64,000 nucleotides of DNA from Posidonia oceanica. Lineage: Eukaryota; Streptophyta; Magnoliopsida; Alismatales; Posidoniaceae. Under the pieces are notes generated by a model. It searched no databases. It saw only the letters and a program-made list of their open reading frames with translations, and was not told the DNA's origin. The stretch lies in NCBI GenBank assembly GCA_037176725.1, contig JAZBRS010000013.1, positions 8,249,001 to 8,313,000 of the forward strand. Direction: 5' to 3'. Positions 1 to 11,639 of this stretch are shown piece by piece (the stretch's first letter is position 1; each line of letters begins with the position of its first letter). The position numbers and the translations under genes were made by a program.

Positions 1-3000
1 GAAAAATCCAGCTAAAAAGCAACTAAAAAAACTAAGAATGCAATCCAAAAATATAAAACAAACAAGAGGAAAATGCTATTAAAAAACAAACAAAAGAAAA
101 ATATAATCCAAACAAACAAAAAGAAAGAACCCTTTTAAAAGTAATAACAATCAAAAGCAAATCCTAGGAAAGAAGAAACAATCAAAGAACCTAGAATGAG
201 TAATTAAAAATCAACAGCAAATAATTAACAAATCTAAAGAAACAATTAAAAACACAAACTTAAAACAATTTAAAAGGCTTAATTAAAAAGAAAAAAGAGG
301 AAAAACTTGATAAGTAAAACTTAACTTAAAGATAACTAAAAAACCTAACAAACATTTAAAATAAACTTAAAAAACAATTTAAAGAAAAACTTAAGAAAAA
401 TTATAAAAACTTAAACCAGAACCCCGCTTAACCCAAATTTAAAAAATTAAAAACAATCCTTTAAACCCTAACTAAAAATCTTAACTTAAAAATAACTACT
501 CTAAAATATTTCCAAATCCCTCTTTTTATTTCAATCTTTCTTCTTCTTTTTTTTCTCTCTCCCAATTTCCCCATCTCCTTTCTTTTTCTTTCTTCTTTTT
601 CTTTTCTTTTCTTTTAATCCGGCCCGGCCCACTGCGTCCTCTCCCTCCTTTCCTTCTTTTTCCTTTCTTTTTTCCTTTTTTTTCCCACAACCCAGCCCAC
701 CTGCAGCCCGCACCTCCTCCTTCCCTTCTCTTCCTTTCTTCTTCTTCTTCCTTCTCTTCTCTCCTGCGAGCGGCAGCAACAACCCATCTTCCCCCCGTTT
801 TCGAATCCAAATTTTTCCCCTCCACCTGCATCAGCCTCCTGCCACCTCTGCTCTCACGCCCTCTCTCAGCCCTCCCATCCTTGGCAGCTCACCCCTTCGG
901 CGGCATTTACTCGTGCGTCGCCTCGCCGGTCAGCACTCCCCTCAGCTGCAGTTGCCCCGCGTCTGTGGATTCAAATCCACCGCTCGCGCTCAACTCCCCA
1001 GCCTCCTGATAAAACCAGCATCCACTCTTCTCCTCCTTCACCTATGGCCAATTGAGAGAATGAGAGAGAGAGCATAAGAGCCAGAATCCACCCTCCTTCT
1101 TCCTCTGAAAAAATCCAATCTCCCTTCTCCCAGCCATCAGACCTCCAAACTCTCCCGAATCCTTCCCCAATCCTCGCCCAATCATCCAGCATCAACCTCC
1201 ACTCCTTCTACGCCCAGCCTTCTCCCAGAATCACCCCAAACACCCCAGCCTCCATTCACAGAACCCATCTCCCTCCACCTCCAAATTCCCCACACCACAG
1301 ACCACAGAATCCCCTCCAAATCATCCCCAGAACTGACCCAACCACCACCTTCCCAGACCATCCGCTACTTCGCCTTCAGACGCACCACAGCCCAAACACT
1401 CCACAACAAACTCCTGCATCCGTTTCTGCCCAAAATCCACCAAATCTGCAAACACCCAGCACAGCCTCCACCAGCCCAATTCGAAGCCTCCTTCACCTTC
1501 ACCAAGCCTCCAGCAACTCACCGGAAGGCTCCACCCAGCCCAGGGAGCGAAAGAACACCACCCCCACCTCCGGCTGAACCAGCAACACCCAAAAAGTCAT
1601 TCTCCTTCCTCCAGCCCGCGAGCTTGCTTCTGTGCAGCCTCTGAGCTCCGGAGGACCTCCAAGAGTCGAACCGGATCGCCACGTGCCACCGGGAGTGCCG
1701 GCAGCAGCTGCACCAACGCCGGCGTCTTCTGCTCAACCCACCGACGTCGGGGGAGCACACTAGCCGCAGAAAAAGGTAACTCTCACTGCCATTAGCTTAG
1801 TTTCTTCCCCCTCTTGCTTCCCAACCCATTAGAGTTAGGTTCCGCCCCCTGTCGCCGCCGTTGACCCTTCTTCTCCGGTGAGCTCTCTGCGCGGACGTCC
1901 GCATGCTTCGCCGATCGTCCTCCGAGCATCGTGGAGGTTCCAGGAACCTCACCCTGCCCTCCGCTTCTGCCGAGAACGCCTCCAACTCCGGGCCCGACTC
2001 CAGCACCTCCTGCAGAGCTCCGCCGCCGCCTCCGATGCGCTCTGGCCTCTGTCATGGCTCGCCGACTAGCCTCCGACCTCCGAGGACATCCCACGCAGCC
2101 CGCCAGTCCTCCAGCTCCGCCGGATCGGGCTTCCTCCTCCGGCACAGGCGCTCTGCAACTCCTGCTACAGTGTTTTCTTTATTTTATTGCCGTACGTTTC
2201 GTTTCGTTTTATTTTTCTGTTAACTTAGTAATTTTACTATCATATTGCATCTCTGCCTTGTAGTTTTATTTATGTGCTTTCCGGTCCAGCCACAGTTTAA
2301 GTTTGATTTAATTCTGAATAAAAACTATATAACATTGCATGAAAAATATGTAGTTTCTTTTATTTGCATGTCAGTCCTGCTATAGTTTAAAAACTTCTGA
2401 TATCATTTACTTTTAGCTCAGCCATTTATTTTTATTACATGTTAGTCCTCTGTAGTTCAAAGCTTTTTAGTTTTCTTTAGTTTTAGCCTAGTTATTTCTT
2501 TTATTTGCATGTTGATCCTGCTGTAGTTCAAAATACTTTACTGTCTCTTAGCTTTTAGCCCAGTAGTTTATTTATTTTGCATCTAAGTCCTCCAGTTGTT
2601 AAATGTCATTTAAATGCCTGCTTTTACCTTATTACATTGCTCTCAAGTCCTGCTGTTTATTTTATTTGCAAATCAGTCCTCTGTTCAGTTGTTGAATTTA
2701 TTTAATTTCGTATTTTACCATATTGCATTGCACTTTTATCCAGTTTTATTTTATTATTGCTTTTCAGTCCTCTGCATGTTAGAAAAATCATTTAGTTGCA
2801 TACTTTACCATATTAAATTGCATTTTAGCCCCTGCATGTTTTTAATTTGCATTTTAGTCCACTACATGCATTCACAGCATTCATTTAATTTGCATTTTTT
2901 CCATACTGCATTGCATTTCAGACCCTGCATTTTATTGCATTTACATTTAGATCCTTAGTCCATTCAGATTTCATTTAATCCCTGTTTTAAACCTTATTGC

Positions 3001-3030
3001 ATTATTAAAAAACCCAGAAACTTGTTTTTA

Positions 3031-3265
3031 TTGCATCTAGACCCCCAGGTTTTCAAAAACATTGCATTTAGGTCCCTAACTTTTCAAAACATTGCATTTA
3101 GGTCCCCAGGTTTTCAAAAGTATTGCATTTAGGTCCCTGGTTTTGCATTTAGTTGCATCTAGGTCCCTAACTTTTCAAAATCATTGCATATAGGTCCCTA
3201 ACTTTTCAAAATCATTGCATATAGGTCCCTAACTTTTCAAAATCATTGCATCCAGGTCCCTAGGT
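3031..3265 (+). repeat. Tandem repeat of about 31 bp in the 5' LTR of A
   Basis: About seven degenerate copies of a unit built on ATTGCATATAGGTCCC plus TAACTTTTCAAAATC. The last three copies (about 3180-3265) are nearly identical. The same array is at 16694-16927 in the right LTR. Confidence 0.75.
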
Positions 3266-4080
3266 TTGCATGTTAGTCACATTTAGGTCCTTTTTCTTGC
3301 ATCTTTGCATGCATTACCCCCATACCTCATTGCACTTTGCATTTTAGCACACTTTAAAGCACTTTTAGCTCCCATGTATGTGGGAGGACCTATTCTGCAC
3401 ACCCCTAGGACCCTTTTACACTTAGATCCCTTCTCCTCCCTTGGTTCTTGGGTCTTCTGATCTTGAGGCCTGTGCAACGCCCGATCGGACCGCCGGATCT
3501 TCGCAACCAAGTTACCCGGACCACCCTGGTGGAGTGGACTCCCATGCTGACCAAGTTCACCTCTGATCAGGCCTTAGATCTCCGAGGTAAGTCCTTCTGA
3601 ACTCCTGCATAGCACTTTGTTACATATCATTTGCATTGCATGCATTGTTTTCGTACCGCGTTTGCCATGCATGTAGACTAGGACTTCCCCTCTTGCCTAT
3701 CCACTCTACTTCCTCTTTTCGCGTACTCTTAGTGTCTTTGGGTTGAGTTTCCCTTGGATTCACTACTGATTGTGACCTTCTTCCCCCTTTTCCACGATCC
3801 GATTGCACTACGAGCTTTTGGCAGCGTGCGAGACACATCACGGGACGGTTTAGTGGGAAACAGTCACAGGATAGTGGTGATCCCTCTGCTTGCTTTCTTT
3901 CCCCTTTGTAGGTCTTCACACCTGCATTGTGTGGTCCATAAGCAGTGTTTGTTTTCACACTTACACCGATTGCCTCTCCTTACTTCTCTTGCTTTCCCCC
4001 TTTGCATGTTTTTACATCTGTATTGCACGATTTTTACGATGTTTTGTTTCCGCACTTGCATCGCCTGTTTTTGCTTGCTT

Positions 4081-4340
4081 TTGCACCGTTTTGTGTGCCT
4101 GCTTTGTTTCTTGCACCGTTTTGCGTGCCTGCTTTGTTTCTTGCACTGTTTTGCGTGCTTGCTTTGTTTCTTGCATCGTTTTACGTGCCCGCGTTGTTTC
4201 TTGCACCGTTTGGCGTGCCCACTTTGTTTCTTGCATTGTTTTGCGTGCCTGCTTCGTTTCTTGCACCGTTTTGTGTGCCTGCTTTGTTTCTTGCACCATT
4301 TTGCACGCCTGCTTTCGTTTCTCGCACCGTTTTGCATGTT
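4081..4340 (+). repeat. 30-bp tandem repeat in the 5' LTR of A, 8 full copies plus a partial
   Basis: Units of exactly 30 bp, TTGCACCGTTTTGCGTGCCT followed by GCTTTGTTTC, start at 4081, 4111, 4141, 4171, 4201, 4231 and 4261, then a 31-bp unit at 4291 and a partial unit. Because 30 is divisible by three, every frame through the array is open on both strands. Those apparent proteins are artefacts. Confidence 0.9.
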
Positions 4341-4852
4341 TGACGTTGTTTTCCTTTGCATGTCGCCTGCATTGCCTGGTTTTATCGATGTTTTGTTTTA
4401 TCGCTTGCATTTGCATTTAGGGCAGTGATGCTTACTGTCTGGAGTTCTCACGGACCAAGGTTCACCCGGTTCGGAACATAGACTGCGTTGCTGAGCACTT
4501 AGATTGCACGTTTAATTCCTTGCACGCATTTCATCACTTAGAGCACACCTATGAGCATCTAATTAGGCATTCATGGCACTTAGGCATTCAAAGTATGCAT
4601 TTCCCTGTGTATACGAGCGTAAGCCTAGAAAGACCGATTCTCGAGCGTGTCGAGGGTGCCTAGCACCTTCCCCGCACGTAACAGGAGTCCTTGCCCTTTC
4701 TCTTGGCCCGCAATGACCATATTGCCCTTTATCCTAGGCACAAGTCACATCATTTGCATCTCATTTCATTTGCATTGCATCTTTTGCTTGGTTTTGCGTG
4801 TTTATTCATGCATTTCCCCGATTTTCCTTGTCTCCCGACTTAATAGACACGG

Positions 4853-4866
4853 TGGCGACTCTGATT
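4853..4866 (+). other. Fossil PBS-like sequence inside the LTR of A
   Basis: GTGGCGACTCTG here is identical to the start of the real PBS at 5027-5038, and the same word recurs in the right LTR near 18494. It lies about 170 bp inside the LTR end, so the LTR may have grown by taking up old PBS and leader sequence. Confidence 0.5.
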
Positions 4867-5027
4867 TGTCTTATCTTCTTCTTTTCTTTCCTTTTTCCCT
4901 TTTTTTAATTGTTTTCGAGTTAAGTCTTCTTTCTCGGACATAGCCGCTAATAGTGAACCTGATTCTGATCGGTGCACGCGAGCTTTGGCATCGTGCATGG
5001 ACGATCTGAACACCGGGATTACTACAG

Positions 5028-5046
5028 TGGCGACTCTGCTGGGGAT
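5028..5046 (+). other. Primer-binding site of element A
   Basis: TGGCGACTCTGCTGGGGAT begins two bases after the LTR end and starts with TGG, complementary to the CCA end of a tRNA. Ogre elements are known to use tRNA-Arg, and this sequence looks like that class. The exact tRNA was not checked. Confidence 0.75.
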
Positions 5047-5048
5047 AC

Positions 5049-6334
5049 TAGACTCTGGCTTTCGCTTTTGGCTTTTGTTCGCTTGCATTTTGCGTCTTTG
5101 TCTGCCTCTATGTTTTGTTTGCCTGTTTGTTTGCTCCTCTGTGCCAACTCCTAGCGAGTCGCATTGTGCCAACTCTGCTTGGGTTTTGCACTTCTTTGCC
5201 TGCTTTGCCCTGGCATGCCTTATTGTTTGCTCTGCTTTGTCTATTTTGACATTCTTGCTTGTTTACTTGCTTTATCGTTGCTCTATTTTTAATTGCTTTA
5301 CTGCTTACCTGTCTTTACTTTCTTTATCTGTTGGCTTATTACTGCTTTATTTATCGCATAATGCATGTCTACGTACTTGTTTGGCAATAATACATGCTTT
5401 TTGAGTGATGAATGCTTCTTTTACACACTTGCTATGCCACTACACATGCACATGCCTTGCATACTTGTATTTTGATGTGATAAGTGTTTTTCTTTTCACA
5501 ATCGTGTCCACAAACACTTGCACATGCCATGTGCATGCCTTTTGCCTTGTTGCGTGATTGTTTGCATGCCATGTTTGTCTGTCTCTTTCCCCTTTTGCAT
5601 ATGCCATGCCTAGGACAATAGAAACATGCTTACTTCCCCTTTGCTTAATCTAAAAGCTACAATAAAGCCAAGCAATAACATCTAAGCACAACTAGAGCCA
5701 ATAACTTGTAATTTTCCCCTTTTGGTTAATAAAACGCAAGTAAAAGACTCTAAAGCATTTTGCATGTTTGATCCATTTTAGAAAGCATGCATCCTCTCTT
5801 CTGAGTCCACCCACAGTCTGCGAAGGACGGTCCCGGCCTCTTGTTCCACTGCTTTGGCATGGCGCAAGTCAGTCGGTCTGTCCCCCCTTGTCCAGGGGTC
5901 GTGTCGGTGTTAGTGGAGGGTACCACCCACGCTTTTGGCGGGGTCAAGGCCAGCAACGCACCACCCTGTTACTACCTAAGCTCTGGCTAGGATCTAGACG
6001 AGGAACCACTTTCTTTTGACCTGGAGTCTGTCCAAACCCATTACCCATGAGTGCATCCTAGTAGGCCATCTACTTAGGACATGCATGGTGAGAGAGTGCA
6101 TTTTAGGGCATTCATATGCACGTATGTCATTCATGCCACTTATAATAACTCTTTATTGCATTCAAGCTCTAACGCCTTTACTCTTTTTGAAGGTAGGTGC
6201 GGGATCTGCTGCCCGGACCCTGAGCGTCCATCCTCTGTCTTTGAGCTACTCGTCGCTTTCGGCAGTAGCTCTCCTATAGGCTTTGCATCTTCGTTTTCTC
6301 GTCACAGCCTCCCCTCACTTAGACTCGGTCAGCA
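5049..6334 (+). other. Leader of element A, non-coding
   Basis: Sequence between PBS and gag. It is T-rich and full of TTGCATGC-type words to about 5800, then more even in composition. Only short open frames are present and none resembles a known protein. The gag-like frame opens just after this leader. Confidence 0.6.
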
Positions 6335-8380
6335 ATGGCCCAGTCTGTCGGTGAGCTTCGCTTTTCTGTTGACTCGGAGGGGTTTACCACTTGGGTCCCT
6401 CCGGATTTCACTTCCACTCGCTCTGTGCCCTCTGTGACATCAGGATTCCACCCTCGGGTGTCTAGGGCACCCCAGTTTGCTGCGGGGCATTGGCAGACAT
6501 GCGCCCCTCTGGATCCGGTCGTCGAGTCAGTCTCGATGGCCGCCCCTTGCGTTCCGGAGGCGCCTCTGACCCCTTCATCCCAGGGTTATGTTGCTCCCGA
6601 CATCCCTTCTACTACAGCGACCTTTACCTTAGGTTCTCGATCTCTTGAGTCTGCCCCCTGGCCGATCCTGCAATTCAGTGTTCCCACTCATGGGTCCCCT
6701 GAAGTGCGGTATCGGCACCTGATGGAGCTTGCCCACACACTGCAGGGTATGGCTCTATCGGTTCGCCCCTCTTGTGTTCCTGCTACCCCTGAGGTTCCTC
6801 TACGGCCTGCTTCTGCACACACTACACTCCCGCCCAGACCATCGCCCCAGCTACACACTGCTCCAGTGATGGGGGCACGGCATCTGTCTCCTGCTTCTGC
6901 ACAGCACTATGCACTGCATGCAACTCCATTTCCTAGTGATCAGTCCTTCTAGCTGGTTGGAGCACAGTACCCCACTAGCTCGCTGCCCGGCATCGCGCCT
7001 GTGCAGCAACTGTTGCTCCAGCACTCTGCACTACGCACTGCACAACATATTATCTACCCATCCCCCTTGCATCAGGTTCAGAACCCAGCATACTTTCCTG
7101 CCTACACAGCACCACTACACGGATACGCTGGCCATCTTGTCGCTCCACCAAGCGACGCGATGGTGGATTCGGAGGAGCACTTAGGTGCGACCCACTCGAC
7201 GTATGTGCTCGCTACCCCTGCCGATCCCTCTCTTGCGGTAGCAAATCTAGACCCCATCAATAACGGGATGGACGACTTGGAGAATGCACTACGACTAGTG
7301 CAGGGTACTGAGCACCAGTCTTACCAGTTTCGCGACCTCTGTCTCTTTCCCGAGGCCGCACTCCGTTCGAAGTTCCGCATCCCGGTCTTCGATAAATACA
7401 ATGGTAAAGGCTGTCCAATTTCGCATCTGAAAATGTACTACGGGGACCTTGCTCAGCTTCAGGCTGATGAAAGGCTCCTTATCCGCCTGTTTCAGAAGAG
7501 TTTGACCGGCCCCGCGCTCAAGTGGTTCACTTCCCTTGACATGGCTACGGTTCGAACTTGGACTGATCTTTCTTAGGCCTTTCTTGAGCAGTATGCTTTC
7601 AACCTCGACCTGATCCCCAAGAGGGAGGATCTCGTCGCCATCCGGTAGAGGCCCCAAGAGCCATTTGGGGAGTATGTCGGTCGCTGGCGCTCTTTAGCCG
7701 CCTAGGTCAAAGATAGACCCTCCAAGGAGGATTCTATCGAGATGATCGTTAAAGGGGCGCTACCAGCGACTGGGACTCTACTTTGCATTCAGCACATCAC
7801 TAGCCCTGCATCGCTGATTAGGGCTGGCGTCTGCGTGGAAAGCTCGCTGTGAAGTGGGCATTTCCCCGCACTTTCTGTATTGGCTAGGCAGGCCAACACC
7901 TCCAGCAATCGCCGCAGCAGCAACAACAACAACAACTCCACTCCTGACTACTCCAAACAGCTCACCGAAGCATGCACTGATCCCCCCAAAGAGTCTGCGT
8001 ATGTAGAGAGTCAACTAGACCCTTTTCTGCTAGAGCACGCACCTAATTTTGCACCCACTTTGCACACTGTCACCATCAAGCCCGTGCATCAAGTTGCACC
8101 CACTCGGCAAGGACTCCATCCAGGGCAAAGACGACTTCGTCAGGCTGAGTGTGATTACACGCCTCTCCCCGAACCACTGAGCGTCATCTTCCCTCAAGTT
8201 GAGTCACTCCTGAGACTCCCGACTGTCTATCCGTCACCAAACCCCCCTCCGTGGTGGCATGATACGGATCGATTCTGCAGTTTTCATCGGGCCACCGGGC
8301 ACTCGATGGACAACTGCCTCACTCTCCGGGATGCCGTTCAACGCCTGATCGACCGTAGGATCATCAACGTTGGCGAGTAG
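6335..8380 (+). pseudogene. gag-like gene of element A, broken by nonsense codons only
   Basis: One frame can be read from ATG 6335 to TAG 8378 with no frameshift, interrupted at 6950 (TAG), 7574 (TAG), 7646 (TAG), 7703 (TAG) and 7850 (TGA). Each stop is one C-to-T change from CAG or CGA. The N-terminal third is rich in Pro, Ser and Ala. The middle (about 7300-7800) has the retrotransposon gag core, with FRIPVFDKYNGKG, LIRLFQKSLTGPALKWF and, after a stop, FLEQYAF. The end has the knuckle-like CSFHRATGHSMDNC (about 8272-8316), close to the CxxHxxxGHxxxxC seen in Tat gag. No protease follows. The product would be the capsid protein of the virus-like particle. Confidence 0.85.
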
Positions 8381-8958
8381 GAGCCAGCACTTACACATAC
8401 ACCTGCACCTGCACTTGCACACCCTAGTATAGCTAACCCTTCCTCTTCCGAGCCAGCAGGCTTCGCAGTTGCCGGAACCTCGGGGGTCTATACCAGACTT
8501 TTCTGAGTCCAACTCTGCCCCGATGGATCCTTCTAATCCCATCGACGTAATCCCCTTTTCCTGTCCTTCCTATCTCGTCTAAGGGACGCTCGGAGATGCA
8601 ACGGCAGCGTCGACAGTAAAACCAGTCATAGCGTCACCCAGGTTAGCTCCTCCTCCAACTTTTGCAGTCCCGGTGCTCCCTGCACTGCCGTCAGCAGCCC
8701 CAGTGCTCCCTGCACTGCCAACAGTGGACCTCGTCGACAGCATCAACAGCGTAGGAGCGAACCCAGCGCCTCCCTCCCGAGATTGCTGATAGGTAAGTCC
8801 TTCTTACCTCTCTTTTGTTTCCTGCATTGTCTTTTCTTTTCGTTTTGTTTTGTTTTTGTGTTTTCTCGCCTTGCCTGAAAATCATAAAAAGCATAAAATC
8901 AACAAAACCCATCAAAAAACATGCATCCCTTTCTACTTCTTGCATTCATTCCCTCACC
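8381..8958 (+). other. Post-gag stretch of A, no recognisable coding
   Basis: The gag frame stays open a little beyond its TAG (Pro/Ala/Ser-rich) and then ends. A short duplication built on GTGCTCCCTGCACTGCC occurs near 8665-8720. A strong splice-donor-like AGGTAAGTCCTTCT occurs at about 8790 and shares this word with about 3588 in the LTR. No pol domain was found. Confidence 0.5.
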
Positions 8959-8959
8959 A

Positions 8960-9112
8960 TCGGGCTGGCAACCCTAACTGCTTAGCGATAGCTCTGTTAA
9001 CCTATCACTCTCGGGCTGGCAACCCTAACAGCTCGGCGATAGGTTTGTTAACCTATCACTCCCGGGCTGATATCCCTAACTATTCGGTGGTAGGTCTGTC
9101 AACCTATCACTC
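8960..9112 (+). repeat. 51-bp tandem repeat, 3 copies, with internal inverted repeat
   Basis: Three units with the core GGGCTGGCAACCCTAAC, then GCGATAGGTTTGTTAACC and TATCACTC. Each contains a small stem such as GATAGGT/ACCTATC. The same core recurs in the arrays at 10556 and 11001. Confidence 0.75.
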
Positions 9113-10555
9113 TGCACATTCTTCTGCACATTTATGCCATCCTGCACATATCATTTTCTGCACATACATGTCATTTCTTGCATCCTATAAAAGACAAAAG
9201 CACTAAAAAAATCAAGAAAATCAAAAAACGTAAAAATATTTTCTCACCTTGCTACTGGTTTTCCCTTTTTATGATTTCTTAAACCAAAAACCATAAAAAA
9301 ATACAAAACCAATGCAAAAACCTAAAAACATGCTTGTCCCTTCCCCTTCTAAAATATACAAAACCCATAAACATTTGTATAATAAGAAACCTGGCTACGG
9401 ACAAACAAGCAACGCCTGGAGGATGTTAAGCAGTGACAATCTCAGGCAGAACTCACCCGAGCAGCGCCATCTCTTGCATGTGGCCACAAAATGAGACTGA
9501 GAGCAGAATAAAGCATCTCGCTGAGTTTCAGAAAACTAGAAGCGAGATCCACCCTATCAAAAGAGTCCACCAGACATGGAGAGGACCAAGGCAGAGCAGA
9601 GCATAGCCAGAGGTTGCAAGCACACATTGCAGAGGCTGAAGGTGTACGCCGATCAGTTGAACTCTTAACGCCTCTTCCAGGACTGCTACCCCAAGAGGGC
9701 GAAGACATGCATATCCAAAAGAATAGAGATCATGTGAGCAAAAGAATATGATAACATGATATGCATGCTGAGCATAAAAGAAAAATGAAGACAGAAGTTG
9801 AAGAAAGAAGGCACTCAAGAGAGGAGTGACTCGAACGAGTATCGAAGCCCCCTTAGTTATCAACATCAAGCGCCACACTGGCAAATGCATGGGATACTTG
9901 ATCGGGAGGACCTGGCCCCACCCTCCGAGCGCAGCAGCACGCTCCAATCCCCTGTGCAGATAATACTTACTTCTCTGGCAAGCTAGATGCAAATTCGGTC
10001 ACTCATGAGGGGAAAAGAGATATCATTCTATGAGCGTTAAAAGCGGTGGTCGGTCCCTGAGGAATTAAGACGGAGGCTGTGAAGCTACGTCCAACGCTTC
10101 TGCTACCTGCATGCAGCCAAAGGCTATACTCTGCAAAGCTGAGGCCTCATCCTGAGCCAAGAATGAGAATGAGAGCCATCGACTACAACTCGGCATGGCG
10201 TTGTGCGAGGATCGAATCTCCTGAGTCAGAAAGTGCAGAAGCACCCTCTCGGCACAGTTGCTCTTAAGTCCAAAGCCACCAAAACATGCATGCTGTAATA
10301 TATTGTTATCTTCTTCCCTTCACCCTATTTTCGAAAACCGGAGCTGAGGATGAACACCTTTTGCCTGACCTCGCTCAGAGGCTCTGCGCTTTTCAAAGTT
10401 TTGCCGCCCACCGCGTTGGGCAGGTCCGTGATGACCAGCATGTCCCTTGTATGTAACCTCAGGACACCACGAAGCATGCCTGCGCTGAGACCATTGCACA
10501 CCCACCAAAGGGGGTTTCCTGTTTTCTCTGCATCATTTTGCATTCCTCACTTTCT
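9113..10555 (+). other. Non-coding interior of element A
   Basis: An A-rich stretch at 9180-9400 is followed by more complex sequence at 9400-10260. Short open stretches rich in Glu, Arg and Gln occur around 9590-9760 and could be a decayed coiled-coil coding region, but I cannot assign a family. Nothing here resembles RT, protease or integrase. Confidence 0.45.
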
Positions 10556-10913
10556 TGCATTCGGGCTGGCACCCCTAACTGCTCGGCAATAGGTTCGTCA
10601 ACCTATCATCCATTCATCTATCCATCCTCGCATTTCGGTGCCAGGGGCACTTCGGCTATCCCCTGGTATCACCCTGATACCAAGGGCATCTTTTTTGCTG
10701 CCCCATGGTATCGCCCCCCTCATCTCATTGGGTTGGTAGCCCTAACTGCTCGGCGATGGGTCCGTCAACCTATCACCTCGCATCCATTCCTCCATTCACT
10801 CATCCACCTTGCATTTTGATGCCATGGGCGCTTCAGCTGTCCCCTGGTATCGTTCACCGATACCAGGGGCATCTTTTTTGCTGTCCCATGGTATCCCATT
10901 TCCATTTGCATTG
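10556..10913 (+). repeat. Tandem repeat of about 175 bp, 2 copies, each with a hairpin
   Basis: Two units (about 10556-10730 and 10731-10913). Each starts with the GGGCTGGCA...CCTATCA module and ends with a CCCCTGGTATC inverted repeat followed by GGCATCTTTTTTGCTG. In the second copy the arms CCCCTGGTATCG (10841-10852) and CGATACCAGGGG (10858-10869) pair perfectly over a 5-nt loop. Confidence 0.75.
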
Positions 10914-11000
10914 AGCTGACATCCCCAACTGTCACGGGAGCGTCTCCGGACTTCTGCCGCACCTTCCGATTCGGTATCCCCGCCCCCTTTCCACCCTCAT

Positions 11001-11580
11001 TCAGGCTGATAGCCCTAACTATCCGGTGATGAGTCCGTTAACTCCTCATCGAGCTGATAGCCCTAACTATCCGGTGATGAGTCTGTTAACTCCTCATCGG
11101 GCTGATAGCCCTAACTATCCAGCGATAAGTCCGTTAACTCCTCGTCGGGCTGATAGCCCTAACTATCCGATGATGAGTCCGTTAACTCCTCATCGGGCTG
11201 ATAGCCCTAACTATCCGATGATGAGTCCGTTAACTCCTCGTCGGGCTGATAGCCCTAACTATCCGGTGATGAGTCCGTTAACTCCTCGTCGAGCTAATAG
11301 CCCTAACTATCCGGTGATGAGTCCGTTAACTCTTCATCGGGTTGATAGCCCTAACTATCTGGTGATGAGTCCATTAACTCCTCGTCGGGCTGATAGCCCT
11401 AACTATCCGGTGATGAGTCCGTTAACTCCTCATCTGGGCTGATAGCCCTAACTATCCGGTGATGAGTCCGTTAACTCCTCATCGGACTAATAGCCCTAAT
11501 TATCCGGTGATGAGTCCGCCAACTCCTCAGAGGGCCGATACTCCCTAACTATCCGGCGATAAGTCCGTTAACTTATCACC
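11001..11580 (+). repeat. 48-bp tandem repeat, about 12 copies, in the 3' UTR of A
   Basis: Units of 48 bp begin GGGCTGATAGCCCTAACTAT and continue with CCGGTGATGAGTCCGTTAAC and TCCTCATC. The unit length is a multiple of three, so an artefactual MSPLTPHRADSPNYPV-type frame runs through it. The last unit has GATAAGT/ACTTATC where most copies have GATGAG/CTCATC. Confidence 0.92.
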
Positions 11581-11639
11581 CTTTTGTCGTAGTGTAATAG
11601 CATTCTGTTGCATGGCATTAGCATTTCATCATCACCTGA

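Larger units (their letters stand above)
1..5026 (+). repeat. Element A 5' LTR (partial)
   Basis: Matches 13682-18667 almost base for base, apart from small indels and one 30-bp repeat unit. It ends in ACTACA at 5021-5026, directly before the PBS. Inside are an A-rich block (1-520), a pyrimidine tract (525-780), a GC-rich stretch (800-2150), a T-rich zone full of TTGCAT (2200-3340) and two tandem arrays. Open frames in the pyrimidine tract and the arrays are composition artefacts. A strong splice-donor-like AG|GTAAGT lies at about 3589. I see no convincing gene in the LTR. Confidence 0.9.

Noticed and set aside
526..831. Minus-strand Glu/Lys/Arg-rich frames (also 14207-14506)
   Set aside because: Product of a pyrimidine tract on the plus strand; low complexity only.
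3754..4428. Long overlapping open frames on both strands in the LTR of A, with Cys/Phe/Leu-rich or Lys/Gln-rich 10-residue repeats
   Set aside because: They follow the 30-bp repeat, whose length keeps all frames open, and differ between the two LTRs. No start context or homology.
4853..4866. Functional PBS within the LTR
   Set aside because: The match stops after 12 bases and the LTR clearly continues to 5026; treated as a fossil.
11026..11442. 138-codon frame of MSPLTPHRADSPNYPV repeats
   Set aside because: Artefact of the 48-bp tandem array (multiple of three) with no flanking coding sequence.
11001..11580. CRISPR-like regular array
   Set aside because: Units are contiguous 48-bp copies with no variable spacers, in a plant retrotransposon.
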